In this document: piece after piece, positions 24,614-33,296 of the stretch
How the letters are laid out: every line of letters starts with the position of its first letter
How positions within the stretch are numbered: the stretch's first letter is position 1
Assembly (NCBI GenBank): GCA_023249675.1
Contig: JAHFCE010000005.1
Span: 29,225-93,224, forward strand
Reading direction: 5' to 3'
Length of the DNA: 64,000 nt
DNA from: Elusimicrobiota bacterium
GTDB taxonomy: Bacteria; Elusimicrobiota; Elusimicrobia; UBA1565; UBA9628
Position numbers and translations under genes: made by a program
Notes under the pieces: generated by a model
Seen by the model: the letters and a program-made list of their open reading frames with translations, nothing else
Told to the model about the DNA's origin: nothing
Database searches by the model: none

Positions 24614-25603
24614 TTACTGGAAGAGCTTGCCGCCGACGATGTCCCCGGCGACGAAGCCGGCGCCAGCGCCGATCAGCGCGCCGATCGGGCCGCCGAGCAG
24701 GAAGCCGAGCGTGGCGCCGAGCGCGGCGCCCACAGCGCTCGGCAGGTAGCGGTGCGGCCGCATCGGGCCGGAGCCGGTCTTCATCTTCTTGACGCTGGAC
24801 ATGAAGTCCTCGGTGGAGTCGACCGGCGAAGGGACTTCGGCGGTGAGGTTGGGAGCGTTGCTCGGGCGAGACGAGGGCTCGAGGCGTGGGGCGCTGTCGG
24901 TCTCGCGGCCGAGGACAACGACATCGTCGGCGACGAGAGGCGCGCCGCCGCCGTCGAAATGCGCGCCCGCGCGTTCAGCGGCCGCGGCCGCGACGCGGGC
25001 CTGCTCGAGGGCGGCGGAGTCGCGGCGTTCGGCCAAGGCCGCGGCGGCGGCGGGGGCGGCGGCCTTGGCGTTCTGGGCGAGCGGCTCGGGCAGGTACGAG
25101 CTCAAATCCTCGCGGTACTTGTCGTAGATGCCCTTGACGACCTTTTTCGTGTACCAGGTCAGCTTGCCCTCGTTGGATGACAGCGCGGAGTCCACGGAAT
25201 CGAGGTACGCGATGAGGCTGTCGCGGTCGGCCTTTCTCATCGTTGCGAGGCGGCGCAGCAGATAGGCGCGGCTCTGCGGCGTCATCAGCGCGCCATAGTT
25301 CTCATAGGTGCCCGCGAGATCGGGGGTGGCGACGCGCGCATCGGCCTCGGCGAACGCGACGATGCGGCCGCGCCACTTGTCGAGGATGAGCTTCATGACC
25401 TTCGGGTCGCCCGCGGCGAGCTTCACGTCCGCGTTGAACTCGGCGGAGGCGGTCCTGTCGGCGAGCACTGCGGCGAGCATCGCCTTTTCGTCCTCGCGCA
25501 GGAACGGCTCGATTGCGGCGACGGCGGCCGGGTTGCCGGCCGCAAACGCCGGAAAAGCGGCGCTTGCAGCCAGGATTCCCATGAGGACGGTTCGGCGGAT
25601 CAT
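24614..25603 (-). CDS. Exported protein with C-terminal glycine zipper
   Basis: The 329-residue protein has a signal peptide (AAFPAFAA), a helical region to about 170 and an Ala-rich region. It has the AxFDGxxA motif (AHFDGGGA, about 215-221) and a low-complexity Ser/Pro stretch. The C-terminal 40 residues are a glycine zipper (GAALGATLGFLLGGPIGALIGAGAGFVAGD), likely a membrane-inserted hairpin. No enzyme domain is seen. The ATG at 25603 overlaps the stop of the CYTH gene by four bases, so they are coupled. The FDG motif is shared with 39527-40516 and 45670-47544. Confidence 0.75.
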   Translation of the reverse strand: MIRRTVLMGILAASAAFPAFAAGNPAAVAAIEPFLREDEKAMLAAVLADRTASAEFNADVKLAAGDPKVMKLILDKWRGRIVAFAEADARVATPDLAGTYENYGALMTPQSRAYLLRRLATMRKADRDSLIAYLDSVDSALSSNEGKLTWYTKKVVKGIYDKYREDLSSYLPEPLAQNAKAAAPAAAAALAERRDSAALEQARVAAAAAERAGAHFDGGGAPLVADDVVVLGRETDSAPRLEPSSRPSNAPNLTAEVPSPVDSTEDFMSSVKKMKTGSGPMRPHRYLPSAVGAALGATLGFLLGGPIGALIGAGAGFVAGDIVGGKLFQ

Positions 25604-26403
25604 GGGTTCAGTAGAGCCAAAGCGGGTTCGGCCGAGTCCGCGCGCATGGCGAGCCCACTCGCGCAGCGCCGGTACTTGTCGAGGGGTTCGGGCGCCAGGC
25701 CGAACTCCGCGGAGAGCGCGGCGTCGAACTCGCGCAAGGCGGGGAGCGCGGAGAGTTTGGCGGCGAGGCCGTCCGCGCGGGCCTCGTTCTCGTACTCTCC
25801 GAAGGTCGAGAGAGCGAGCGGGCCGCGGCGGTCGAGGCGGAAGACGCACAGGCGGTCGATCGAGGGCGAGAGCGACGCTCCTTCGAGCTCGACGCGGAAC
25901 ACATCCTTCCGGTATTGGCACAGGATCGGGGCGAAGTCGATCTCGTTCACTGCGGCCTGCCCGAGATCGCGGCGCATCGCCTCGATCATCTCGGAGTCGG
26001 ACTGTGCGCGGAGGATGTCGGCCACCGACGGCTGCTCGAACTGCAGGAGGTTGTTGTGGCTTTCTTCGCGCACGAGGTTCTCGAGGCGACCGGAGCGGTA
26101 CTCGGAGCGGAAGTGCAGCGCGCCGCGGCGCACGCCCGGCCCTTTGTATTGGAGGTAGACGTTCTCGCCGTTCTTGCGGTAGCGTAGGCGCAGGCTCGAG
26201 CCGCCGCGCAGCAGGCGCAGGTCGGGCGTGTCGAGATACTGGTCGAGGAACACCGAACGCTTGACGTGCTCGACCCCGTTAAGCTCGTGCAGGCGCTGCC
26301 GCAGCGGCTTGGCGGCGTCGGCGGGCAGACGCCACTTCGACTCGATCTCCACGAGCCGGTGGTCCTCGACGCAGAGGAGGCGGCAGAGTTCCGGAGCGGT
26401 CAT
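25600..26403 (-). CDS. CYTH/VTC-like triphosphate-tunnel domain protein
   Basis: The protein has 267 residues from the ATG at 26403. It carries the CYTH hallmark VEIESKWRL (ExExK) and regularly spaced basic and acidic strands (SSLRLRYRKNG, VYLQYKGPG, SEYRSGR, KDVFRVELEG, IDRLCVFRLDRRGPLAL). This matches triphosphate tunnel enzymes, most similar in layout to VTC polyphosphate polymerase domains. The substrate (polyphosphate, triphosphate or thiamine triphosphate) is not resolved. The frame extends to a TTG at 26451 overlapping nothing; the ATG with GGGGA nearby is preferred. It lies after the citrate synthase gene and is coupled to the glycine-zipper gene. Confidence 0.75.
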   Translation of the reverse strand: MTAPELCRLLCVEDHRLVEIESKWRLPADAAKPLRQRLHELNGVEHVKRSVFLDQYLDTPDLRLLRGGSSLRLRYRKNGENVYLQYKGPGVRRGALHFRSEYRSGRLENLVREESHNNLLQFEQPSVADILRAQSDSEMIEAMRRDLGQAAVNEIDFAPILCQYRKDVFRVELEGASLSPSIDRLCVFRLDRRGPLALSTFGEYENEARADGLAAKLSALPALREFDAALSAEFGLAPEPLDKYRRCASGLAMRADSAEPALALLNP

Positions 26404-26440
26404 GTCCCCTAGGACCGGTTCGGGGAGAGGGGAGGGAGCG

Positions 26441-27601
26441 TTAGCGGTCAATCTTGAGGCCCTTTGGACCCACGTACAGGGACTGCGGGCGGATCAGGCG
26501 GTCCTGCGCGTGCTGTTCCATCACATGTCCGCACCAGCCGGCGGCGCGGCCGCAGGCGAACATCGAGACGAACTGGTCGGGCTGGAGCCCGATCGACTGC
26601 AGGACCAGGGCCGTGTAGAACTCGACGTTGGTCTTGAGGTTGCGGCCGGGCTTGAGCTCCTCGAGCACCTTGATCGCAGTCTTTTCGACGGCGCAGGCGA
26701 GAGCGTAGAGCTTCGTGTTCTGAAGGTGGGCGCCGGCCATCTCGGAGGCGGTCTTCGCGAGGACTTCGGCGCGCGGGTCGCGCACCTTGTAGACGCGATG
26801 GCCGAAGCCCATGATGCGGCGGCCCTCTGTGATCTCCTTGCGCAGCCAGGCCTCGGCCTTGGGCGCGGTCTTGATGTCCACGAGCATGTCGAGCACGGGG
26901 CCGGGCGCGCCGCCGTGCAGCGGGCCTTTGAGGGCGCCGACAGCGCCCGTCACCGCGCTGACCATGTCGGAGCGGGTGGAGGCGATGACGCGCGCGGTAA
27001 AGGTGGACGCGTTCATGCCGTGGTCGGAGACGGTGACCCAGTAGGTCTCAAGCGCCTTCGCGGCCATCGGGTCGGGCTCGACGCCGAACGTCATGTACAG
27101 GAAGTTCGCGGCGAGGCTGAGGTCGGCGCGCGGGGCGATCGGCTCGTGGCCGGAGCGCAGGCGCGAGTGCGCCGCGATCACGGTGGGGAAGCGTGCGAGC
27201 AGGCGCTTGGCGAGCGCTAAGTCGCCGGCGGGCGAGATGTCGTTCGGGTTCGACACGTCGAGCGAGAGCGTGGCGCAGGCCATGCGCAGGGCGTCGATCG
27301 GCGGAGCGTTGCGCGCGGTCTTAAGGATCTCGAGCGTCTCGGGGCGCAGCGCGCGGTAGGTCGCGAGGTCTTTCTGGATGCCGGGGGCCTCTTCTTTCGA
27401 TGGAAGGTGGCCGGTCCAGAGCAGCATCGCGAGTTCCTCGATGGAGACCTTGCCCGAGATCTCCTCGATCGGGTAGCCGGCGATGATGAGCACGCCGTTC
27501 TGGCCGTCGACCATCGAGAGCTTCGTTTCGGTGGCGACGACGCCCTCGAGGCCGGGCCTGACCTGCGAGGAGGCGGAAGTGGAAACGCTGGGAGCGGCCA
27601 T
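26441..27601 (-). CDS. gltA: Citrate synthase (citrate/2-methylcitrate family)
   Basis: The 386-residue enzyme condenses acetyl-CoA and oxaloacetate. Active-site motifs are LKGPLHGGAPG (His), IMGFGHRVYKVRDPRA (His and Arg) and NVEFYTALVLQSIG. The last motif has Glu where many citrate synthases have Asp, as in some actinobacterial-type enzymes. Size and motifs suit the short type I bacterial form. GGAGG precedes the ATG. A strong sigma70-like promoter lies at 27640-27668. 2-methylcitrate synthase activity cannot be excluded, but no other methylcitrate cycle gene is nearby. Confidence 0.93.
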   Translation of the reverse strand: MAAPSVSTSASSQVRPGLEGVVATETKLSMVDGQNGVLIIAGYPIEEISGKVSIEELAMLLWTGHLPSKEEAPGIQKDLATYRALRPETLEILKTARNAPPIDALRMACATLSLDVSNPNDISPAGDLALAKRLLARFPTVIAAHSRLRSGHEPIAPRADLSLAANFLYMTFGVEPDPMAAKALETYWVTVSDHGMNASTFTARVIASTRSDMVSAVTGAVGALKGPLHGGAPGPVLDMLVDIKTAPKAEAWLRKEITEGRRIMGFGHRVYKVRDPRAEVLAKTASEMAGAHLQNTKLYALACAVEKTAIKVLEELKPGRNLKTNVEFYTALVLQSIGLQPDQFVSMFACGRAAGWCGHVMEQHAQDRLIRPQSLYVGPKGLKIDR

Positions 27602-27639
27602 GTTGAAAATCCTCCGGAGATGACGGCGACGCTTCGACG

Positions 27640-27668
27640 AGAATAACTCTTTGCCGCCAGTGCGTCAA
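27640..27668 (-). promoter_or_regulatory. Sigma70-type promoter of citrate synthase
   Basis: On the minus strand TTGACG (27668-27663) and TATTCT (27645-27640) are separated by exactly 17 bases. It is the best canonical promoter in the window. The leader is about 32 bases and carries GGAGG. Confidence 0.75.
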
Positions 27669-27749
27669 CAGGCGGTCGCCGGGCCCGTAGGCATATCCCC
27701 GCCGGCGCCACGATGAAGTGCGCGGGGAACCGTCCGACAACGATCCGGC

Positions 27750-28595
27750 CTACAGCCGGTCGACGACGAGGACGATAAGGATGAAGGGCAGGTACGCGAG
27801 CGACGCGAGGAACACGCGCCGGGCCGAGGCGGCCGTCAGTTCCCGGGCGGCCGCGAGCGACGCGGCGAGGAACAGGCCTCCGAAGGCCAGGGCCGCGAAG
27901 AGATACGCGCGGCCGGCCAAGCCCAGTCCGAAAGGAAGAATCGATACGGCGAGAAGCAAGGCGGCGGCGGCCGCCATCTGCCAGGCCAGCCCGGCGCCGG
28001 ACGGATCGGCGACGGAACTGACGCGGTAGCCGCCGGCGGCGTAGTCGTCGCGGTAAAGCCAGGCGAGCGCCAGGAAATGGGGCATTTGCCACAGAAATTG
28101 GATGCCGAACAGCGCCGCCGCCGAGGCGTCGAGCGCGCCCCCCGCCGCCGTCCAGCCGATCACCGGGGGCAGCGCCCCCGGGATCGCTCCAACCCAGGTC
28201 GAGAGCGGCGAAAAGCGCTTCATCGGAGTATAGACGAGAAGGTAGCTGACGAGGGTGAAGGCGGTCAGGCCGCAGGCGAGCGCGTTCACCTTCCATGCCA
28301 GAATCCCCAACCCCGCGGCGCCCCACGCCAAGCCAAGGGCGTGGGCCGCGGCGGGCGTGACGCGTCCCGTCGGGATCGGGCGACGGGAGGTCCGTTTCAT
28401 GCGTGCGTCGAGGTCGGCCTCGAGCACCTGGTTCAGGCAGCCCGTCGAGGCGGAGGCCAACGCCACGCCGATCACGGCCCACAGGAGACGCGTCCGGTCG
28501 ATGGGTCCGCGGCACGCCAGCATATAGCCGGCCGCCGCGCACAGCGCGACGAGCATGGTGATGCGCGGCTTGGCCAGTTCGAGGTAGGCTCGCAT
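27750..28595 (-). CDS. ctaB: Heme O synthase (protoheme IX farnesyltransferase)
   Basis: The 281-residue UbiA-type membrane protein has about eight to nine helices. The prenyl-diphosphate/Mg motif is NQVLEADLDARMKRTSRRP, followed by VYTPMKRFSPLSTWVGAIPGALPP and the second Asp-rich loop YRDDYAAGG. It adds a farnesyl group to heme B to make heme O, the precursor of heme A. It is the last gene of the oxidase operon, seven bases after ctaD. A CtaA heme A synthase is not in the window. Confidence 0.95.
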   Translation of the reverse strand: MRAYLELAKPRITMLVALCAAAGYMLACRGPIDRTRLLWAVIGVALASASTGCLNQVLEADLDARMKRTSRRPIPTGRVTPAAAHALGLAWGAAGLGILAWKVNALACGLTAFTLVSYLLVYTPMKRFSPLSTWVGAIPGALPPVIGWTAAGGALDASAAALFGIQFLWQMPHFLALAWLYRDDYAAGGYRVSSVADPSGAGLAWQMAAAAALLLAVSILPFGLGLAGRAYLFAALAFGGLFLAASLAAARELTAASARRVFLASLAYLPFILIVLVVDRL

Positions 28596-28602
28596 CGAAT
28601 CC

Positions 28603-30354
28603 TTAGGCGCTCGCGCCGTAGTCGTAGGGTTCGCCGGCGACGACGGGCGGCGTCTTGAAGTTCCCGTGGGGCGGAGGCGACGGCGTCTTCCACTCGAGGG
28701 TCAGGGCCTCCCACGGGTTCTCCCCCGCCGCTTCGCCGCCCCGCAGGGAGATGAAGACGTTGTAGGAGAACACGATCGCCGAGGAGCCGACGACGAGCGC
28801 CGCGAGGCTGGCGAAGGTCTGGACCGGGTCCATCCACGCGGGGAAGTCCGCGACGTGGCGACGCATGCCGTGGTTGCCGAGCCAGAACAGCGGGATGAAG
28901 ACGGCGTTGAAGCCGACGAACATCAAGGCGCACTGCGTCTTGGCCAGGGCCTCGTTGAGGCGGCGGCCCGTCATCTTCGGGAACCAGTGGTGGAAGCCCG
29001 CGAAAAAGCCGAACACGGCGCCGCCCATGATCGTGAAGTGGAAGTGGGCGACGATGAACCAGGTGTCATGCAAATGAAGATCCGTCGGCGCATCGGCCAA
29101 CGGGATTCCGGTCAGCCCGCCGATGAGGAAGTTGGCCACCATCGCCAGCGCCCACAGCATCGGCGAGTCGAGGCGGAGCTTCGCCTTCCACAAGGTGCCC
29201 ATGACGGCAAGGAAGACGACGCCGGTTGGGATCGAGATCAATTCGGTATTGACCATGAACGGGAGCTTCAGGAGCATCCACATGCCCGACGTGAACATGT
29301 GGTGCGCCCAGACGATGAAGCTAAGCGCCGTGATCGTCAACAAGGCCCCCGCGACGAGCTTGTAGGCGAACAGGGGCTTGCGCGCGTACACCGGCAGGAT
29401 CTCGAGTATCGCGCCGAAGGCGGGCAGGATCATGATGTACACGGCGGGGTGCGAGTAGTACCAGAACAGGTGCTGGTAGAGGAGGACGTTGCCGCCGAGG
29501 TCGGAGTTGAAGAAGGTCGTGTGCAGGACGCGGTCGAAGGTCACCATGATCAGGGACGCGGCGACGACGGACGTGCCCATGATCTGGATGATCGCCGCGG
29601 CGACGATCGACCAGGTGAAGATCGGCACGCGCCTCCAGCCCATGCCTGGCGCGCGCATCGTGAGCACGGTGGCGACGAAGTTCACGCCGCCGAAGATGGA
29701 GGAGAAGCCCGCCGTGACGAAGGCGAGCAGGAACAGCTGCTTGCCGATCGTCGTGCCCTGCGTGGACAGCGGCGCGATGGCGGTCCAGCCGAAATCGAGC
29801 CCGCCTAGAAAGGGCGACGACAGAAGCAGGATCACCGCCGGCGGGAGCAGCCAGAAGCTGAGCGCGTTCAGGCGCGGGAAGGCCATGTCGCGGGCGCCGA
29901 TCTGCAGCGGGACGATGAAGTTGCCGAGGCCGCCCGCGGTGGCGATGAGGGCGACGACGACCATCGTGATGCCGTGCAAGGACATCACGGTGACGTATTG
30001 GTCGGGCATCAAGAACTGCAGGCCGTGCCGGGCGAGTTCGAGGCGCATGATCAAGGCGAGGGTTCCGCCGACGAGAAAGATGACGACCGCCGCGACGGTG
30101 TATTGAACGCCGACCACCTTGTGGTCCACGTCGAATGAGAAGTAGCGCGCGATCCCATGCTTCTCCTCGGGCTCGCGCCCCTGGGCGTAGGCGCGCATCG
30201 CCTTGGCCCCGCCGACGACGCACAGGAAGACGAGCAAGGCCGCGAGGTAGGCGAGCACGCAAGCGGCCTGTCGTCCGAGAGGACCCTGCAGGCCCCCATA
30301 GCCGGCGACGAACACCAAGACTCCCGCCGTGAGCGACGCGAAAAATTCGGTCAT
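28603..30354 (-). CDS. ctaD: Cytochrome c oxidase subunit I, A2 type
   Basis: The 583-residue protein has about 12-14 membrane helices. Ligands visible are the heme a His in MSLHGITM, the CuB His-Tyr helix WYYSHPAVYIMILP, the CuB His pair VWAHHMF and the heme a3/heme a pair VAHFHFTIMGG. The proton-pathway Glu of A1-type enzymes (GHPEVY) is replaced by the YSHPAVY pattern of A2-type heme-copper oxidases. The N terminus has two extra helices before the usual start. It is coupled with subunits II, III and IV, Sco and CtaB in one operon and reduces oxygen to water. Confidence 0.96.
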   Translation of the reverse strand: MTEFFASLTAGVLVFVAGYGGLQGPLGRQAACVLAYLAALLVFLCVVGGAKAMRAYAQGREPEEKHGIARYFSFDVDHKVVGVQYTVAAVVIFLVGGTLALIMRLELARHGLQFLMPDQYVTVMSLHGITMVVVALIATAGGLGNFIVPLQIGARDMAFPRLNALSFWLLPPAVILLLSSPFLGGLDFGWTAIAPLSTQGTTIGKQLFLLAFVTAGFSSIFGGVNFVATVLTMRAPGMGWRRVPIFTWSIVAAAIIQIMGTSVVAASLIMVTFDRVLHTTFFNSDLGGNVLLYQHLFWYYSHPAVYIMILPAFGAILEILPVYARKPLFAYKLVAGALLTITALSFIVWAHHMFTSGMWMLLKLPFMVNTELISIPTGVVFLAVMGTLWKAKLRLDSPMLWALAMVANFLIGGLTGIPLADAPTDLHLHDTWFIVAHFHFTIMGGAVFGFFAGFHHWFPKMTGRRLNEALAKTQCALMFVGFNAVFIPLFWLGNHGMRRHVADFPAWMDPVQTFASLAALVVGSSAIVFSYNVFISLRGGEAAGENPWEALTLEWKTPSPPPHGNFKTPPVVAGEPYDYGASA

Positions 30355-30376
30355 TTCATTCTCCAGTCAAAACGGC

Positions 30377-31084
30377 CTAGAACTCCGCCTTCATGTTCTT
30401 CTCGAATTCCTCGTGCTCGAGGACCGAGACGATCGCCCGCATGTCGTAATGATCCCGGCCGCAGAGCTGGTTGCACAGCAAGGTGTATTCTCCGACCTTC
30501 GTCGGGGTGAGGATGAGAGGGATGGCCTTGCCCGGCACCGCGTCCTGTTTGAGACGGAACTCGGGAACCCAGAAGGCGTGGATGACGTCCTTGGAGGTCA
30601 GGATGATCCGGTGCCGCTTGCCTTTCTCCATGTACAACTTGTCGCCGAAGGTCTTCGTCTGCGGGTAGTAGAACTCCCAGCTGAACTGCGAGGCGCGGAC
30701 CTCGATGTCGATGTCGGCCGTGGGGTCGCTGATGAGGGCCCGCAGTTCGTGCGAGCCGAGCGCGGCCAAGGATAAGGTCAGCGCCACGCTGACGGCGAGC
30801 CAGGCGACCTCGACGAAGCGGCCGCGGCTGCGGTCGAACTTCTGCCCCTGCTCCTCGCGCTTCTTGGCGCGGAAGGCGTAGACGCAGTAGATCAGGTAGC
30901 CCATGACGAGGGCGTAGATCGCGCCCTCGACGATCAGCAGCCCGTTCCAGGCCGAGTCCACGTGCGCGGCCTGCTCGGACGCGGCCAGGGGCATCGTTGG
31001 GAAGCGGGTGAACACGAAGTGCAGCCCCCAGGCGATGAGCGCGCTGAGCGCGGCGATGGCGGCGACGGCGGATTTATTTTTCAA
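30377..31084 (-). CDS. ctaC: Cytochrome c oxidase subunit II
   Basis: The 235-residue protein has two N-terminal membrane helices and a periplasmic cupredoxin domain. The CuA ligands are His in SKDVIHAFWVPEF and the cluster CNQLCGRDHYDM (two Cys, His, Met). QFSWEFYYP is the aromatic electron-entry region. No C-terminal cytochrome c domain is fused, so this is aa3 rather than caa3 layout. It accepts electrons from a soluble donor that is not identified here. The start overlaps the sco stop by four bases. Confidence 0.95.
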   Translation of the reverse strand: MKNKSAVAAIAALSALIAWGLHFVFTRFPTMPLAASEQAAHVDSAWNGLLIVEGAIYALVMGYLIYCVYAFRAKKREEQGQKFDRSRGRFVEVAWLAVSVALTLSLAALGSHELRALISDPTADIDIEVRASQFSWEFYYPQTKTFGDKLYMEKGKRHRIILTSKDVIHAFWVPEFRLKQDAVPGKAIPLILTPTKVGEYTLLCNQLCGRDHYDMRAIVSVLEHEEFEKNMKAEF

Positions 31085-31653
31085 GAACCGACCTCCAGGA
31101 GCCGCCGCGCGTCGCGCGCGAGGGCGGCGTTGTCAGAATCGCTGAGACCGTCGTAATAGCCGCGGATCGCTCCGTTCTTGTCCAGAAGCACGAACCGCGC
31201 GCTGTGCGTCGCGCGCTGTTCGTCGGGAGCGGACGGGTTGACCGAAAGCGGCAAGCGGAAGCCCGCGTAGAGAAGGTGATAGGTCTGCTCGGGTGTGCCG
31301 CGCAGGAACACCCAGCGCTCGCTCTCCGCCTCGTAGCGCTTGGCGTAGGAGCGCAGGCGCTCGGGTGTATCTCCCTCCGAGTCGACGCCGACGGTCAGCA
31401 GGCCGACGGACGGGGGAAGGTCGCGTCCGAGCGCCGCCAGGCGCGTGCTGAGCATGGGGCATGGCCCCGCGCAATGCGTGAAGATGAAGTCCGCGACCCA
31501 CACCTTGCCCAGGAGGTCCTTGCGTCCGAAGTCCGCCGTGCCCTTGGGGCCCACCGCGGTCATCGAAAACTCCGGCAGGACCGCGAGCGGCTCGTTGGAC
31601 CGCGCGCAGGCGCAGGCGAGTAACGCGGCGCAGGCGAGAAGAGCGTTGCGCAT
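31081..31653 (-). CDS. SCO1/SenC copper chaperone lipoprotein
   Basis: The 190-residue protein has a signal peptide with a lipobox-like LLACAC near residues 11-16. The thioredoxin fold carries the copper site CxxxC (THCAGPCPM) and the distal His (ATHSARFVLLDKNG). It delivers copper to CuA of subunit II, or reduces it. It sits between subunits IV and II and overlaps subunit II by four bases; its ATG directly follows the subunit IV stop (TAGATG). Confidence 0.94.
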   Translation of the reverse strand: MRNALLACAALLACACARSNEPLAVLPEFSMTAVGPKGTADFGRKDLLGKVWVADFIFTHCAGPCPMLSTRLAALGRDLPPSVGLLTVGVDSEGDTPERLRSYAKRYEAESERWVFLRGTPEQTYHLLYAGFRLPLSVNPSAPDEQRATHSARFVLLDKNGAIRGYYDGLSDSDNAALARDARRLLEVGS

Positions 31654-31950
31654 CTAGAATCTCGCGAAGGTCAGGTCGGGGAGGATGCCGACGAGGAGTA
31701 TGCCCACGGCCACGGCGCCGATGCCGAGGATGATGAACATCATCGCGCGCTCCCGCCGCAGGCCCATGTAGTAAAAGCCGATGAGGCTCGCCTTGATCGA
31801 GGCGATGATCAGCGCGAGCACGACGGCCATGATGCGCCCGCCGTGGGTGAAATGGCTCGCGGCGAGCGTGGCGGCCGTAAGGCCGAGCAGGGCGAGGTAG
31901 ACGCCGAGATCGAGGCCGCCGTCGTCGTGGGTCGTCGTTTCACGGTTCAT
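31654..31950 (-). CDS. ctaF: Cytochrome c oxidase subunit IV (prokaryotic)
   Basis: The 98-residue protein has three membrane helices. The conserved helix IIASIKASLIGFYYMGL is the signature of the small prokaryotic COX4 subunit. It stabilises subunits I and III. The order III-IV-Sco-II-I is kept in one operon. Confidence 0.9.
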   Translation of the reverse strand: MNRETTTHDDGGLDLGVYLALLGLTAATLAASHFTHGGRIMAVVLALIIASIKASLIGFYYMGLRRERAMMFIILGIGAVAVGILLVGILPDLTFARF

Positions 31951-31962
31951 GAGGGTCTCCGG

Positions 31963-32589
31963 TCAGATGAGATACAACAGCGGGAAGAGGAACACCCACA
32001 CCACGTCCACGAAGTGCCAGTACAGCCCGGCGTACTCCGCGCGGCGCGCGACGGAAGGCATCGGGGCGTCGGCCGAGGCGTAATAGGCCACGCCGTTCCA
32101 GATCAGGCCGGCGACGATGTGCAGGCCGTGCAGGATCGTGAGCATGTAGTAGTAGGAGAGGAAGATGGACAGGCCGGCGTTCGCCTTGGCCAATTCCGAG
32201 CCCGGGTAATAGCCGTGGGAGATCTTGAGCGCGTACTCCGCCGACTTCACGACGAGGAAGCCCAGGCCCAGGACGACCGTGGCGATCATGTTCGCCCGGA
32301 AGCCCGCCCGGTCGCCGCGCTCGGCACGGGAGATCGCCCGAACCATGGTGTACGAGCTGGTCAGCAGGATCAAGGTGTTCAGCGCCGCCATCGTCAGACC
32401 GGGGAGGTGTCCCGCCTCGGGCCAGGCCGCGACGCCCAGCGCGCAGTCGGGGTTGCCGAGGCGCGTTCCCACATAAGAGGCCAGGAAGGCCCCGAACAAC
32501 AGAATCTCGGACAATATGAACAGCCAGAGGCCGACCCGCCCTCCTTCGTCCTCGCGCCAATCGGCGTTCATCGTGATCGCGGCTTGCAT
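31963..32589 (-). CDS. ctaE: Cytochrome c oxidase subunit III
   Basis: The 208-residue protein has five to six helices. Typical features are LWLFILSEILLFGAFLASYVG, NTLILLTSSYTMVRA, YYYMLTILHGLHIVAGL and the C-terminal YWHFVDVVWVFLFPLLYL. It is the short bacterial form. It follows the Rrf2 regulator by three bases. Confidence 0.95.
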   Translation of the reverse strand: MQAAITMNADWREDEGGRVGLWLFILSEILLFGAFLASYVGTRLGNPDCALGVAAWPEAGHLPGLTMAALNTLILLTSSYTMVRAISRAERGDRAGFRANMIATVVLGLGFLVVKSAEYALKISHGYYPGSELAKANAGLSIFLSYYYMLTILHGLHIVAGLIWNGVAYYASADAPMPSVARRAEYAGLYWHFVDVVWVFLFPLLYLI

Positions 32590-32592
32590 GTC

Positions 32593-33102
32593 TTAGCGTC
32601 CCCCTTGAGCGCGTCGTGCGGCGTCCGTCGTTCCGGTCTTTTGTTCCATTTTGGGGCTATCGTTGAGCGGGTGAACCTCGAGGCTGCGGGCCATCTCCGC
32701 CAAGGTGGTGCGAGCCAGGGAGGCGCGAACGTCCTCCTCCCTCTCGCGCAGGGGGCAGAATACGACGCAGTCGGGGCCCTCGCATTTGCGCCCGCCGTAG
32801 AACACGCAGTCCGCGCGGTGATACGGCCCCTCGCAGGCCTCGAGGATGTCGAGCAAGGAAATCTCCGCAGCGGGCTTGGCGAGGGCCACGCCCCCTCCGG
32901 CGCCGCTCTTGGACGCGATCAGCCCCTTGCGCAGGCACTGCTCCAGAATCTTGGAGAGGAAGCTCTTCGGAATTCCCTGGATTTCGGCCAGGACGCGCAC
33001 GGCGATCAGCTTGCCGGGCTCCCGGGTCTCCAGGGCGAGGCGGGTCAACGCCGCGATGGCGTATTCCCCTCCTCGATTCAGATTCAAGCAGCCCGTGTTC
33101 AT
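32593..33102 (-). CDS. Rrf2-family regulator with Fe-S-type cysteines
   Basis: The 169-residue protein has an N-terminal winged helix (GEYAIAALTRLALE, IPKSFLSKILEQCLRKGLIASKSGAGGGVALAK). A cysteine cluster with the spacing CVFYGGRKCEGPDCVVFC follows, and these four Cys could hold an iron-sulfur or other redox cofactor. It is the first gene of the oxidase operon, so it probably senses oxygen, NO or iron and controls ctaE-ctaF-sco-ctaC-ctaD-ctaB. The promoter is weak: TTGCGT, 17 bases, TTAAAG on the minus strand at about 33114-33150. Autoregulation is likely but is inference. Confidence 0.88.
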   Translation of the reverse strand: MNTGCLNLNRGGEYAIAALTRLALETREPGKLIAVRVLAEIQGIPKSFLSKILEQCLRKGLIASKSGAGGGVALAKPAAEISLLDILEACEGPYHRADCVFYGGRKCEGPDCVVFCPLREREEDVRASLARTTLAEMARSLEVHPLNDSPKMEQKTGTTDAARRAQGGR

Positions 33103-33195
33103 ATCGTGGACTTTCTCTGTCTTTAATGTCCTCGATCACGCTCACGCAACGGAAAGGCCGAGGTCGCGCCGTCGAGCTCAAGAGGTAGGCGGGGG

Positions 33196-33248
33196 GGATG
33201 ATCCGCAGGGAGCCGGCGCGCGGTCGCCGGGCCCGGAGGATCATCCCT
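33196..33248. other. Long GC-rich hairpin between genes
   Basis: GGGATGATCC (33196-33205) pairs perfectly with GGATCATCCC (33239-33248), and most of the inner GC-rich sequence can also pair. It lies between the stop of the 33297 gene and the start of rrf2 on the minus strand. There is no T-run, so its role as a terminator is uncertain. Confidence 0.5.
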
Positions 33249-33296
33249 CCCGACGCGACGACGCGAGCTCAAACGAGGCGCGACCGCTTTGGGGTC

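Noticed and set aside
28666-29808. 380-codon plus-strand frame
   Set aside because: It is antisense to cytochrome oxidase subunit I, whose metal ligands are all in the minus-strand reading.
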